Source of the DNA: Spirochaetota bacterium
GTDB taxonomy: Bacteria; Spirochaetota; Spirochaetia; Treponematales; Rectinemataceae
Reading direction: 5' to 3'
DNA length: 64,000 nt
Assembly: GCA_022711355.1 (NCBI GenBank)
Contig: JAKLFE010000014.1
Location: 17,011 to 81,010, forward strand
In this document: positions 1 through 7,216 of the stretch, in pieces
Numbering within the stretch: position 1 is the stretch's first letter
How the letters are laid out: each line of letters begins with the position of its first letter
Notes under the pieces: model-generated
Told to the model about the DNA's origin: nothing
The model's input: the letters and a program-made list of their open reading frames with translations, nothing else
The model's database searches: none
Translations under genes and position numbers: made by a program

Positions 1-363
1 CATCCCCTCCTCGTCCAGGTCGGTCCGGGCGGGAAGCTCGTCCATGAGGAGGCTCGCGAGGTGGGGCCGCTCGAGGCACCAGGCCGCGAACTCGCGTATC
101 AGGGCGGCGAGCCGCTCCCGCGCCTTCGCCCCCGGGTCCTGCGCGGCGGCGACGCGGGCCTCGAGCTCGTCCATGGCCTCGAACTTGATGCGCTCGAAGA
201 GGGCCTCCTTGGACGGGAAGTAGTAGTAGATCGCGGTGGGGCTGACCCCGGCCCGCTGGGCGATGAGCCGCATGTTGATCTTCTCCGGCGGCTTGCTGCC
301 GAGCTCTTCGAGGGCTATCTCGAGGACGCGGCGAACGAGGTCGGGATTCGCTGGCTTGGACAT
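1..363 (-). CDS. TetR-family transcriptional regulator (C-terminus cut by window edge)
   Basis: The first 121 residues are visible, starting at ATG 363 with an AAGGAG ribosome binding site 8 bp upstream. Residues about 9-55 form a TetR-type helix-turn-helix: a first helix, then RLIAQRAGVSPTAIYYYFPSK, where the AIYYYF-SKE pattern is diagnostic of the recognition helix and its exit. The ligand-binding domain continues off the window, so the inducer cannot be guessed. It is divergent from the exported protein at 429, and the two promoters overlap in the 65 bp between them. Autoregulation together with control of the 429/1323 genes is the natural inference. Family assignment is secure; targets are inferred from layout only. 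Confidence 0.9.
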   Translation of the reverse strand, partial: MSKPANPDLVRRVLEIALEELGSKPPEKINMRLIAQRAGVSPTAIYYYFPSKEALFERIKFEAMDELEARVAAAQDPGAKARERLAALIREFAAWCLERPHLASLLMDELPARTDLDEEGM

Positions 364-372
364 CGGCGCTCC

Positions 373-402
373 TTGACGTAGTTATTATATCTTTGTTATG
401 TT
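373..402 (+). promoter_or_regulatory. Divergent promoter of the 429 gene
   Basis: TTGACG (373-378), an 18-bp spacer and TATGTT (397-402) lie just upstream of the AGGAGG ribosome binding site of the exported protein gene. The outer arms CTTGAC (372-377) and GTCAAG (409-414) are inverted repeats that contain the two -35 boxes. GTTAT occurs twice in direct orientation at 381 and 395, a possible part of a TetR operator. A bound repressor would block both directions. Confidence 0.55.
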
Positions 403-413
403 AACGTTGTCAA
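384..413 (-). promoter_or_regulatory. Sigma70-type promoter of the TetR gene
   Basis: On the minus strand a perfect TTGACA (plus positions 408-413) is separated by 18 bp from a perfect TATAAT (384-389). This is the strongest consensus promoter in the window and lies in an AT-rich 50-bp stretch of an otherwise GC-rich sequence. It overlaps the divergent promoter of the 429 gene. Confidence 0.75.
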
Positions 414-428
414 GTACAGGAGGAATAC

Positions 429-1139
429 ATGCAGCCAAGAAGCTTCGCCCTCGCCGCCCTCGTCCTCTCCCTCGCGGCCTCGGGCCGGGCCCTCGCCGCC
501 GAGCCGCGGCTCAAGCTCAGCCTCGTCCCCGGCCCGGCCTACGCCCACAAAGTCCGCTTCGGCCTCGTCCCCGTCACGCTCCGTCCCCAGATCGCGATGT
601 GGATCGAGGATGCCGAGGGCCGCTTCGTCGACACGATCTACGTCACGCGCCGGGCGGCCAAGGCCGACTGGAAAGCGGCGGGCGGGGCGCGGCGGCCCGA
701 GGCCCTCCCCCTCTGGTCCCACGCCCGGGGGATAGCGGCCCCGGACGGCCTGTACATGCCCGACGCGAAGCATCCCCTGCCCGACGCGGTCTCGGGCGCC
801 ACCCCGGACGAGGCCTTCGCGAAGTACTGGCCGCTCCCCGCCTCGCTCGCCCCGGGGAGCTACCGGATCAGGGTGGAGCTGAACTCGAGCTTCGACTGGA
901 ACGCGAGCTACCCCGACAAGCTGCCCAAGGACGATGCGCGCTACAGCGAGGCGAACGGCCAGCCCTCCCTGCTCTGGGAAGGCCGGCTCCTCATCGGCGG
1001 AGGTCCGGCCTCGGCCCGGCTCGAGCCCGCGGGAACCGGCTCCCTCCGCGGCGAGGACGGGAGGCTCGGCCCGGGCCTCGCGGGCCTCACGAGCGCCCGG
1101 GACCTGGCCGCCTCGATCGCGGCCGAGTTCCTGCCCTGA
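429..1139 (+). CDS. Exported protein, DUF2271-like
   Basis: A 236-residue protein with an AGGAGG site 7 bp before the ATG and a Sec signal peptide (residues 1 to about 23, ending in ALA). The mature part carries a stretch reading PQIAMWIEDAEGRFVDTIYV, followed by conserved-looking W, RRPEALP and SGATP segments. These resemble DUF2271-type predicted periplasmic proteins, some of which occur with PepSY or flavin-transfer proteins. No such partner is present here. The gene is divergent from the TetR regulator and probably controlled by it. The family match is from memory of the motif and is tentative; biochemical function is unknown. Confidence 0.6.
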   Translation: MQPRSFALAALVLSLAASGRALAAEPRLKLSLVPGPAYAHKVRFGLVPVTLRPQIAMWIEDAEGRFVDTIYVTRRAAKADWKAAGGARRPEALPLWSHARGIAAPDGLYMPDAKHPLPDAVSGATPDEAFAKYWPLPASLAPGSYRIRVELNSSFDWNASYPDKLPKDDARYSEANGQPSLLWEGRLLIGGGPASARLEPAGTGSLRGEDGRLGPGLAGLTSARDLAASIAAEFLP

Positions 1140-1182
1140 GCGGGCGAAAGCCGAGCGAGGAAGGCGGGGCGCGGGCCGCCCT

Positions 1183-1222
1183 CGGCCCGCCCTCGGCCCG
1201 CCCTCGGCCCGCCTTCGGCCCG
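1183..1222. repeat. Short tandem repeat, 11-bp unit
   Basis: The unit CGGCCCGCCCT occurs at 1183 and 1194, with a one-base variant at 1205 and a partial copy from 1216, in the gap between two genes. A weak GCCGCG...CGCGGC hairpin follows around 1225-1241. This may be simple slippage or part of a terminator for the 429 gene. Confidence 0.5.
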
Positions 1223-1322
1223 GCGCCGCGAAAATCCGCGGCCCTACGTGCCGGCACGGATGCGCGGCTGCGGCGAATCCGGCTACTCCTGTTCCCCGTA
1301 ACCGAGGAATAAGGAGGACAGC

Positions 1323-2432
1323 ATGGAGAACGTGAAGCGGAAGGATCGGCCAGGCCCGCACGCGCGCCTGGCCCGAGCCGCGGCCCTCGCCTGCGCGGCG
1401 CTCGTCGCCCTGCTCGCGGGCTGCGCCCAGGGCTCGGGGGATCCGGGCGAGCCGCGGGTCGTCGTCTACGCCGCCGGCTCGTACAGCGAGGGCGGCTGGG
1501 ACCTCCCCTGCTATTGGAGGGACGGTACGCGAGTCCCCCTCCCCTTCGACGCGGAGGACCAGGCCGGCCGGGTCGCCGCCATCGCCGTAGACGGAGGGAC
1601 GGTCTACACCGCGGGCAGCACGGGCTACCACGACTATTACTCGTGCTATTGGAAGGGAACCGAGAGGAGCGATCTGGCGGGCCGGGGAGCAGAAGCGATC
1701 GCCGTGTCGGGCGGCACCGTCTACACGATCGTCAACGGCGATTGGAGCGGCGGGGGCATCACCGCCTTCGGCGGCGCCTACTACGCGGGCGCCGCGCTCA
1801 ATCACCTCGCGGGCATAGCCAATACGGACCCCTCGCGGCCTGTGTGGGATACCTCGGCCTACGGCATGGCGGTGGCAGGGGGGATCGTCTACACGGCGGG
1901 CCGCGCCTCCGGCTCGGACGAGGGCTACGCCTGCTACTGGACGGGCGCGGACGCGAGGACCGATCTGGACGCCGCCTCCGAGGCAAAGGCCATCTACGTG
2001 AGCGGCGGGACCGTCTACACGGCGGGCTGGACCGTCGATGGGAAGGTATGCGTTCCCTGCTACTGGGCCGGCGCGGCGATGACCAAGCTCCCGATCGTCG
2101 CGGACAATGAAGGCTACGCCGAGGACATCGAGGTCGTCGACGGCTCCGTCTACACCGCCGGCTACTACGGCTATTACGACGCCGACATGTATAATTACGT
2201 TCACACGGCTTGCTACTGGATCGGCGGCGAACGCTACGACCTCCCCGGCGATGGGACGAACACGGCCCAAGCCCACGCCATCAGCGTGTACGATGGCGTC
2301 GTCTATGTAGCCGGCTGCTACAACGACGGCTCGAAGGACGTTCCCTGCTACTGGAAGGACGGGATCCGGACAGACCTCCCCGGCGGGAGCTCCGACGGCT
2401 ACGCGAACGATATACTCATCGTAGAGGAGTAG
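1323..2432 (+). CDS. Repeat-built lipoprotein, probable seven-bladed beta-propeller
   Basis: A 369-residue protein with AAGGAGG upstream of the ATG. Its N-terminus has a signal peptide ending in the lipobox LLAGC, so it should be lipid-anchored. The rest is about seven copies of a roughly 45-residue repeat. Each has a hydrophobic GGTVYTAG-type strand and a CYW-x-G-x-x-R-x-DLP strand; CYW occurs six times and one repeat has a degenerate form (residues about 140-165). This periodicity suggests a beta-propeller. I know of no named family with certainty. The short spacing to the 429 gene and shared orientation suggest joint expression under the TetR regulator. Role unknown; surface binding is a guess. 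Confidence 0.7.
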   Translation: MENVKRKDRPGPHARLARAAALACAALVALLAGCAQGSGDPGEPRVVVYAAGSYSEGGWDLPCYWRDGTRVPLPFDAEDQAGRVAAIAVDGGTVYTAGSTGYHDYYSCYWKGTERSDLAGRGAEAIAVSGGTVYTIVNGDWSGGGITAFGGAYYAGAALNHLAGIANTDPSRPVWDTSAYGMAVAGGIVYTAGRASGSDEGYACYWTGADARTDLDAASEAKAIYVSGGTVYTAGWTVDGKVCVPCYWAGAAMTKLPIVADNEGYAEDIEVVDGSVYTAGYYGYYDADMYNYVHTACYWIGGERYDLPGDGTNTAQAHAISVYDGVVYVAGCYNDGSKDVPCYWKDGIRTDLPGGSSDGYANDILIVEE

Positions 2433-2501
2433 GGGCCTTCAGCCCCACCGGCCACCTCGCCCTTCGGATGCGGGCGGGGCGGCAGGCCGCCGGCGGGGCC
2501 C

Positions 2502-2517
2502 TATTAAAAGTTTAATA
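2502..2517. promoter_or_regulatory. AT-rich inverted repeat upstream of ugp operon
   Basis: TATTAAA and TTTAATA are perfect 7-bp arms around a 2-bp centre, in a GC-rich surrounding. The site lies about 40 bp upstream of the presumed -10 of the ugpQ promoter, a reasonable position for an operator or activator site. It could instead be the AT-rich tail of a terminator for the lipoprotein gene. Confidence 0.4.
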
Positions 2518-2536
2518 ACCCTCGGAGCGGCGGGCC

Positions 2537-2565
2537 TTTTCACGTCGGCGCCATGGTCGTATACT
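2537..2565 (+). promoter_or_regulatory. Candidate promoter of the ugpQBAE operon
   Basis: A weak -35 (TTTTCA, 2537-2542), a 17-bp spacer and a good -10 (TATACT, 2560-2565) precede the AGGAG site at 2580-2584 and the ugpQ start. Confidence 0.4.
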
Positions 2566-2590
2566 CCTCCCCCGAAACCAGGAGATGCAC

Positions 2591-3436
2591 ATGGCACAAC
2601 TCAACGACATCCTCGTGATGGCGCACCGCGGCTTCCGCGGCATAGCGCCTGAGAATACCCTCGCCGCGGCGAGGAAGGGCTTCGAGGCCGGGGCGGCGTG
2701 GTGGGAGCTCGACGTGGCCGCCTCGAGCGACGGGGAGCTCGTGGTCATCCACGACGACAAGCTCTCCCGCACGACAGACGCGGAGGCGCGCTTCCCCTCC
2801 CGCGATCCCTGGACCGTCTACGACTTCAGCCTCGCCGAGCTCAAGAGCCTCGACGCGGGCTCCTGGTACGCCGTGAAGGATCCCTTCGGCCAGGTCGCCT
2901 CGGGCCGGGTGGGCGCGGCCGAGCTCGCCTCCTTCGAGGGCGAGCGCCTGCCGACCCTCCGCGAGTGCCTCGAGCTGACCAAGCGGAGCCGGCGCAAGGT
3001 CAACGTCGAGATCAAGGACGCCGCCGGCAGGGCCTGCGATCCCTGGCTGGTCGAGCGCACGGTCGAGCTCATCCGCGAGATGGGCATGGTCGGCGACACC
3101 CTCATCTCCTCCTTCAACCACGAGTACCTGCGCCGGGTCAAGAAGGCCGAGCCCCGGCTCGAGGTCGGCGCCCTGGTCGAGGACCGGCCCCCCGAGCTCG
3201 TCCCCCTCCTCCGCGAGCTCAAGGCCCGCTCCTACCATCCCGGCGCGAAGAGCCTCGACGAGGCCACGGTCCGCGAGGTGCGCGCGGCCGGCTTCGACGT
3301 CTTCGTCTGGACCCCGAACGAGCTCCCCCTCATGGAGCGCCTCCTCGACTGGGGCTCCACCGGCCTCATCACCGACTTCCCCGACCTGGCCCTCGAGCTC
3401 CTCGCGAGGCGCTCCCGCGGCCACGGCGCGCGTTAG
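2591..3436 (+). CDS. ugpQ: Glycerophosphodiester phosphodiesterase
   Basis: Hydrolyses glycerophosphodiesters to sn-glycerol 3-phosphate and an alcohol. The start ATG at 2591 is chosen because AGGAG (2580-2584) is 6 bp away; an ATG at 2585 abuts the site and is unlikely. The 281-residue product has the GDPD hallmarks: HRG near residues 12-14, PENT at 20-23, ELD at 39-41 with metal ligands, HD at 54-55, and VEIKD further on. No signal peptide is visible, so the enzyme should be cytoplasmic, like E. coli UgpQ. It is followed by ugpB, ugpA and ugpE in the same direction, which supports a glycerophosphodiester or glycerol-phosphate uptake and breakdown role. Confident family and pathway call. Confidence 0.9.
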   Translation: MAQLNDILVMAHRGFRGIAPENTLAAARKGFEAGAAWWELDVAASSDGELVVIHDDKLSRTTDAEARFPSRDPWTVYDFSLAELKSLDAGSWYAVKDPFGQVASGRVGAAELASFEGERLPTLRECLELTKRSRRKVNVEIKDAAGRACDPWLVERTVELIREMGMVGDTLISSFNHEYLRRVKKAEPRLEVGALVEDRPPELVPLLRELKARSYHPGAKSLDEATVREVRAAGFDVFVWTPNELPLMERLLDWGSTGLITDFPDLALELLARRSRGHGAR

Positions 3437-3439
3437 AAT

Positions 3440-3468
3440 TTGCCAAAATCGCGGACAGGGTCTACTCT
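3440..3468 (+). promoter_or_regulatory. Candidate internal promoter before ugpB
   Basis: TTGCCA (3440-3445), a 17-bp spacer and TACTCT (3463-3468) lie in the 87-bp gap between ugpQ and ugpB. A separate promoter would let the binding protein be made at a higher level than the phosphodiesterase. Confidence 0.35.
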
Positions 3469-3523
3469 TATCGGCGTATCCCTGTGCAAGGTGCCCTAAT
3501 CGCGTTCTCATGAGGAGGTTATC

Positions 3524-4849
3524 GTGAAGAGGTTCGGTTTTGCGATCCTAGTCGTCCTCGCCTTCGCCCTGGCGTTCACGGGCTGCGAGAAGAAGCCCAC
3601 GGGACCCGTGACCGTCGAGTTCTGGCACGCCATGACCGGCAAGAACGGCGATATGGTCGCCCAGGTCTGCGAGAAGTTCAACGCCAGCCAGGAAGCCTAC
3701 AAGGTCACCCCCGTCTACAAGGGCTCCTACAGCGACACGATGAACGCGGCCATCGCCGCCTTCCGCGCCGGCCAGGCCCCGGCCATCGCCCAGGTCTACG
3801 AGGTCGGCACCGCGACCATGATGTCGGCCAAGGGCGCCATCAAGCCGGTCTACCAGCTCATGAAGGAGAACAAGGCCAAGTTCGATCCCAAGGCCTACAT
3901 CCCCACGATCACCGGCTACTACTCCACCTCCAAGGGCGAGATGCTCTCGATGCCCTTCAACTCCTCCACCTCCGTCATGTACTACAACAAGGACGCGTTC
4001 CGGAAGGCCGGCCTCGATCCCGAGAAGCCGCCGGTCACCTGGCCCGAGTTCTTCGAGACGGCCAAGAAGCTCAAGGCCTCCGGCATGCAGGGCGGCTTCT
4101 CCACGAACTGGATCTCCTGGATCCAGCTCGAGAACTTCTCCGCCTGGCACAACCAGAGCTTCGGCACCAAGAACAACGGCTTCGACGGCCTCGACACCGA
4201 GCTGGTGTTCAACACCCCCCTTACCCTGAAGCACTTCGAGACCCTCTACCAGCTCTCGAAGGACAAGACCTTCATCTACGGCGGCCGCGAGAACAAGGCC
4301 AACCCCCTCTTCGTCTCCGGCCAGGTCGGCATGCACTTCGAGTCGATCGGCGGCTACGGCAACTTCAAGGCCAACTGCAAGTTCGACTTCGGCGTCGCCC
4401 GCCTGCCCTACTACCCCGACGTCGCCGGCGCTCCCCAGAACACCATCATCGGCGGCGCCAGCCTCTGGGTATTCGGCGGCAAGACCAAGTACGAGTACAA
4501 GGCCGTGTCCGAGTTCTTCAGCTTCATCTCCCAGCCCGAGATCCAGGCCTTCTGGCACCAGAACACGGGCTACCTCCCCATCACCAAGGCCGCCTACGAG
4601 CTGACCAAGAGCCAGGGCTTCTACGAGAAGAACCCCGGCCCCGAGGTCGCCATCAACCAGCTCCTCAACAAGGAGCCGACGGGCAACTCGATGGGCATCC
4701 GCTTCGGCAACTTCAACATCATCCGCGAGATCGAGGACCAGACCTGGGAGGACATCCTGGCCGACAAGATCTCCGTCAAGGACGGCCTGGACAAGATGGT
4801 CGCCGAGGGCAACAAGACCCTGCGCGAATTCGAGCGCGTGAACAAGTAG
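3524..4849 (+). CDS. ugpB: Glycerol-3-phosphate ABC importer, solute-binding lipoprotein
   Basis: A 441-residue binding protein starting at a GTG with AGGAGG 5 bp upstream. The signal peptide ends in a lipobox (FTGC, Cys near residue 20), so it should be lipid-anchored, whereas E. coli UgpB is soluble. The mature protein matches remembered UgpB closely: FWHAM near the start, IAAFRAGQAPAIAQVYEVGT, PFNSSTSVMYYNKDAF, WIQLENFSAWHN, NNGFDG, IIGGASLWV, and WHQNTGYLPITKAAYELT. This degree of match makes specificity for glycerol 3-phosphate or its diesters likely. Gene order ugpQ-B-A-E supports it. An inverted-repeat element follows the stop codon before ugpA. Confidence 0.93.
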   Translation: MKRFGFAILVVLAFALAFTGCEKKPTGPVTVEFWHAMTGKNGDMVAQVCEKFNASQEAYKVTPVYKGSYSDTMNAAIAAFRAGQAPAIAQVYEVGTATMMSAKGAIKPVYQLMKENKAKFDPKAYIPTITGYYSTSKGEMLSMPFNSSTSVMYYNKDAFRKAGLDPEKPPVTWPEFFETAKKLKASGMQGGFSTNWISWIQLENFSAWHNQSFGTKNNGFDGLDTELVFNTPLTLKHFETLYQLSKDKTFIYGGRENKANPLFVSGQVGMHFESIGGYGNFKANCKFDFGVARLPYYPDVAGAPQNTIIGGASLWVFGGKTKYEYKAVSEFFSFISQPEIQAFWHQNTGYLPITKAAYELTKSQGFYEKNPGPEVAINQLLNKEPTGNSMGIRFGNFNIIREIEDQTWEDILADKISVKDGLDKMVAEGNKTLREFERVNK

Positions 4850-4871
4850 GGGAAAGAGAGAGATAATCAAC

Positions 4872-5004
4872 CACAGAGGCACAGAGACACAGAGGGGGAG
4901 AGGAGAGTAGAGAGCTGGAGGATGGGGAGCGAGCGAAAGCTCCCCTTCCATCCATTCCTTCCCTTTTCTTTCTCCACCCATCTTCTCTGTGCCTCTGTGC
5001 CTCT
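4872..5004 (+). repeat. Inverted-repeat element A (CACAGAGG family), 3' of ugpB
   Basis: The left arm holds three tandem 8-mers (CACAGAGG, CACAGAGA, CACAGAGG at 4872-4895). A perfect 16-bp stem pairs 4872-4887 with 4984-4999. Inside is a second hairpin, GGGGAGC (4924-4930) with GCTCCCC (4939-4945). In the direction of transcription the purine-rich arm comes first, and the pyrimidine arm is followed by a C/T-rich tract with TTTTTC around 5010. It fills most of the 209-bp gap between ugpB and ugpA. Two relatives occur at 16908 and 62723. A role as mRNA stabiliser or leaky terminator is inferred. Confidence 0.85.
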
Positions 5005-5058
5005 CTTCCTTTTTCTTCCCTCTCTTCTGATGTATCCACCCTTTCCCAGGAAGGCGCG

Positions 5059-5946
5059 ATGGCGAAGCAATACGAGTTCCTGAACCAGCGGAGGCTGCCC
5101 TACCTCCTGGTCCTGCCGCAGATGGTCATCGTGATCATCTTCTTCTTCTGGCCGGCGGCCCAGGCCGTCTGGCAGTCCTTCTTCATCCAGGACGCCTTCG
5201 GCTCGCGCCTGATCTTCGTGGGCTTCGAGAACTACCTGAAGCTCTTCGCGGACCCCGCCTACGGCGAGTCCTTCGTCGTGTCGACCGCCTTCGCCCTCGC
5301 GGTCACGGCCTCGGCCATGACGATCGCCCTCTTCCTCGCGGTCCAGGCCAACCGGGAGATCCGCCTCTCCTCCTTCTACAAGACCATGCTCATCTGGCCC
5401 TACGCCGTCGCGACCATGGTGGCCGGCGTCCTGTGGCTGTTCATGTTCAACCCCAACGTGGGCGTCGTCGCCTGGCTCCTCGAGAAGAAGCTTGGCATCG
5501 CCTGGTCCCACCTCCTCAACTCCCGGCAGGCCTTCCTCCTCATCACGGTGGCGGCCTCCTGGAAGCAGGTGGCCTACAACTTCGTGTTCTTCCTCGCTGG
5601 GCTCCAGAGCGTGCCGGCCCCCCTCGTCGAGGCCGCCGCGATCGACGGGGCCAGCCCCCTGGTCCGCTTCTGGCGGATCATCTTCCCCCTCCTCTCCCCG
5701 ACCACCTTCTACCTCCTGGTCATGAACCTGGTCTACGGCTTCTTCGAGACCTTCCCCATCATCCACCAGGTGACCGCCGGCGGCCCGGGAAAGGCCACGC
5801 AGATACTCGTCTACAAGGTCTGGCGCGACGGGGTGATCAACCTCGACTTAGGCGGCTCGGCCGCCCAGTCGGTGATCCTCATGCTCCTGGTCATCGGCCT
5901 CACGGTCGTGCAGTTCCGCTTCATCGAGCGGAAAGTCACCTACTAG
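5059..5946 (+). CDS. ugpA: Glycerol-3-phosphate ABC importer, permease UgpA
   Basis: A 295-residue membrane protein with six predicted transmembrane segments, the first near residues 14-33. The EAA loop, EAAAIDGASPLVRFWRIIFP, lies around residue 195 and contacts the ATPase. An AGGAAGG site precedes the ATG. Length and segments such as NPNVGVVAWLL and TAGGPGKATQILVYK fit the CUT1 UgpA family. It pairs with UgpE, which starts 11 bp downstream. No UgpC ATPase gene is in the operon, so a shared ATPase encoded elsewhere must energise it (inferred). Confidence 0.9.
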   Translation: MAKQYEFLNQRRLPYLLVLPQMVIVIIFFFWPAAQAVWQSFFIQDAFGSRLIFVGFENYLKLFADPAYGESFVVSTAFALAVTASAMTIALFLAVQANREIRLSSFYKTMLIWPYAVATMVAGVLWLFMFNPNVGVVAWLLEKKLGIAWSHLLNSRQAFLLITVAASWKQVAYNFVFFLAGLQSVPAPLVEAAAIDGASPLVRFWRIIFPLLSPTTFYLLVMNLVYGFFETFPIIHQVTAGGPGKATQILVYKVWRDGVINLDLGGSAAQSVILMLLVIGLTVVQFRFIERKVTY

Positions 5947-5956
5947 GAGGGCGGCC

Positions 5957-6802
5957 GTGATCGAGCACTCCAAGATCCGCAGGGCGATGCCCCACGTCTA
6001 CCTCTGGCTCGCCATCGCCCTCCTCGTCTTCCCCATCTACTTCGTCTTCGTCGCCTCCACGCGGACGAGCGCGGAGATCCTCTCGGCGCCCATGCCCCTC
6101 TACCCCGGCGACCGCTTCTTCCAGAACTACGGCGACGCCCTCCTCCAGGGCGCCAAGAACCTCGGGGCCTCCGCCTTCGTCATGATGGGCAACTCCCTGG
6201 TCATGGCCCTGGGCATATCGGTCGGCAAGATAGTCGTCTCCCTCCTCGCGGCCTTCGCCATCGTCTTCTTCGACTTCCGCCTCCGCAAGCTCTGCTTCTG
6301 GAGCATCTTCATCACCCTCATGCTCCCGGTCGAGGTCCGCATCATGCCGACCTACAAGGTCATCTCGGACCTCCACATGCTCAACAGCTACCCCGGCCTC
6401 ATCATGCCGATGATCGTCTCGGCCACGGCCGTCTTCCTCTTCCGGCAGTTCTTCATGTCGGTCCCCCGGGAGATCGCCGAGGCCTCGCAGATCGACGGCG
6501 CCCACGCCATGCAGTTCTTCCGCTCCATCCTGGTGCCGATGACCCGCACCCCCGTCGCCGCCATGTTCGTCATCCAGTTCATCTACGGCTGGAACCAGTA
6601 CCTCTGGCCCCTCCTCATCACGACCAAGGTCCGCTACTACACCCTCCTCATCGGCATCAACCGCATGCTCTCGGGGGCCGACGTGCAGATCGAGTGGCAG
6701 ATCGTCATGGCCACCGTCCTCCTCGCCATGATCCCGCCCGTGGCCATCGTCGTGACGATGCAGAAGCAGTTCGTAGCCGGCATGACCGACACGGAGAAAT
6801 AA
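5957..6802 (+). CDS. ugpE: Glycerol-3-phosphate ABC importer, permease UgpE
   Basis: A 281-residue inner-membrane permease starting at GTG, with AGGAGG 6 bp upstream overlapping the end of ugpA. It has about six transmembrane segments and an EAA loop (EIAEASQIDGAHAMQFFRSI, around residue 170). The C-terminus, QKQFVAGMTDTEK, closely resembles the UgpE ending in enterobacteria. With UgpA it forms the translocation channel. It is the last clear member of the ugp operon; the small gene at 6822 follows after only 19 bp and may be co-transcribed. Confidence 0.9.
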   Translation: MIEHSKIRRAMPHVYLWLAIALLVFPIYFVFVASTRTSAEILSAPMPLYPGDRFFQNYGDALLQGAKNLGASAFVMMGNSLVMALGISVGKIVVSLLAAFAIVFFDFRLRKLCFWSIFITLMLPVEVRIMPTYKVISDLHMLNSYPGLIMPMIVSATAVFLFRQFFMSVPREIAEASQIDGAHAMQFFRSILVPMTRTPVAAMFVIQFIYGWNQYLWPLLITTKVRYYTLLIGINRMLSGADVQIEWQIVMATVLLAMIPPVAIVVTMQKQFVAGMTDTEK

Positions 6803-6821
6803 GCGCCCACAAGGAAGCAGC

Positions 6822-7103
6822 ATGAGCAAGAACCGACTCGCGGCCCCGATCGCCGCCGCCCTCGCCCTCGCGGCCTTGGCCCTCCTCAACCCGAAGCAGG
6901 CCGACTTCAAGGCCTACCTCGCCTCGCGGGCCGCGCCCTCGGGCAAGGGCAAGGGGACCCTCATCGGCGCCCTCTCCAAGGGCGTGGCGTCCGCCGCCGG
7001 CGCCGCTTACACCCGTAACGACTATCTTATCTGCAGCACCTACCGGCTGGGCGACGCCACCTACCTCGGCCTGGCGAAGAGAATCTTCATAAAGCTCCCC
7101 TAG
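6822..7103 (+). CDS. Small exported protein, DUF4359-like
   Basis: A 93-residue protein beginning with a hydrophobic segment (residues about 8-22) that acts as a signal peptide or anchor. It is followed by NPKQADFKAYL, a low-complexity GKGKG stretch and a C-terminal half with TRNDYLICSTYRLG and YLGLAKRIFIKL. The NP...Y start and the YLICSTY-LGLAKRIF end resemble small DUF4359 proteins, judged from memory. AAGGAAG lies before the ATG. It is 19 bp after ugpE and could be in its operon. Function unknown. Confidence 0.55.
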   Translation: MSKNRLAAPIAAALALAALALLNPKQADFKAYLASRAAPSGKGKGTLIGALSKGVASAAGAAYTRNDYLICSTYRLGDATYLGLAKRIFIKLP

Positions 7104-7117
7104 GTCCCGTACCCGGC

Positions 7118-7147
7118 CGCCGCGCCCCCCGCCCCGGGGGCGCGGCG
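7118..7147 (+). terminator. GC-rich hairpin after the 6822 gene
   Basis: An 11-bp perfect stem pairs 7118-7128 with 7137-7147 around an 8-base loop, 15 bp after the stop. No run of T follows, so it is at best a factor-assisted terminator. Confidence 0.45.
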
Positions 7148-7161
7148 CCTTCCTCCCCCCG

Positions 7162-7184
7162 GGTCAGGCCGGGGAGGCCTGACC
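7162..7184. other. Hairpin overlapping the ubiD promoter
   Basis: GGTCAGGCC (7162-7170) and GGCCTGACC (7176-7184) form a perfect 9-bp inverted repeat with a 5-base loop. The right arm contains the presumed -35 box of the ubiD gene. As DNA it could be an operator; as RNA it could end upstream transcription. Confidence 0.4.
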
Positions 7185-7207
7185 TTCCATAGGCTTTCCG
7201 CTATACT
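7179..7207 (+). promoter_or_regulatory. Candidate promoter of ubiD, near-leaderless
   Basis: CTGACC (7179-7184), a 17-bp spacer and TATACT (7202-7207). Only 9 bp separate the -10 from the ATG at 7217, and no Shine-Dalgarno sequence is present, so the transcript would have almost no leader. Confidence 0.45.
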
Positions 7208-7216
7208 AGTCCCATC

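Noticed and set aside
396..2276. A 626-codon minus-strand frame over the two exported-protein genes
   Set aside because: The plus strand has two ribosome binding sites, a signal peptide and a lipobox with repeats. The minus frame has none.
4872..5004. The CACAGAGG repeats as a CRISPR array or transposon end
   Set aside because: There are no spacers of regular length, no cas genes, no transposase and no evident target duplication. The units form hairpin arms.
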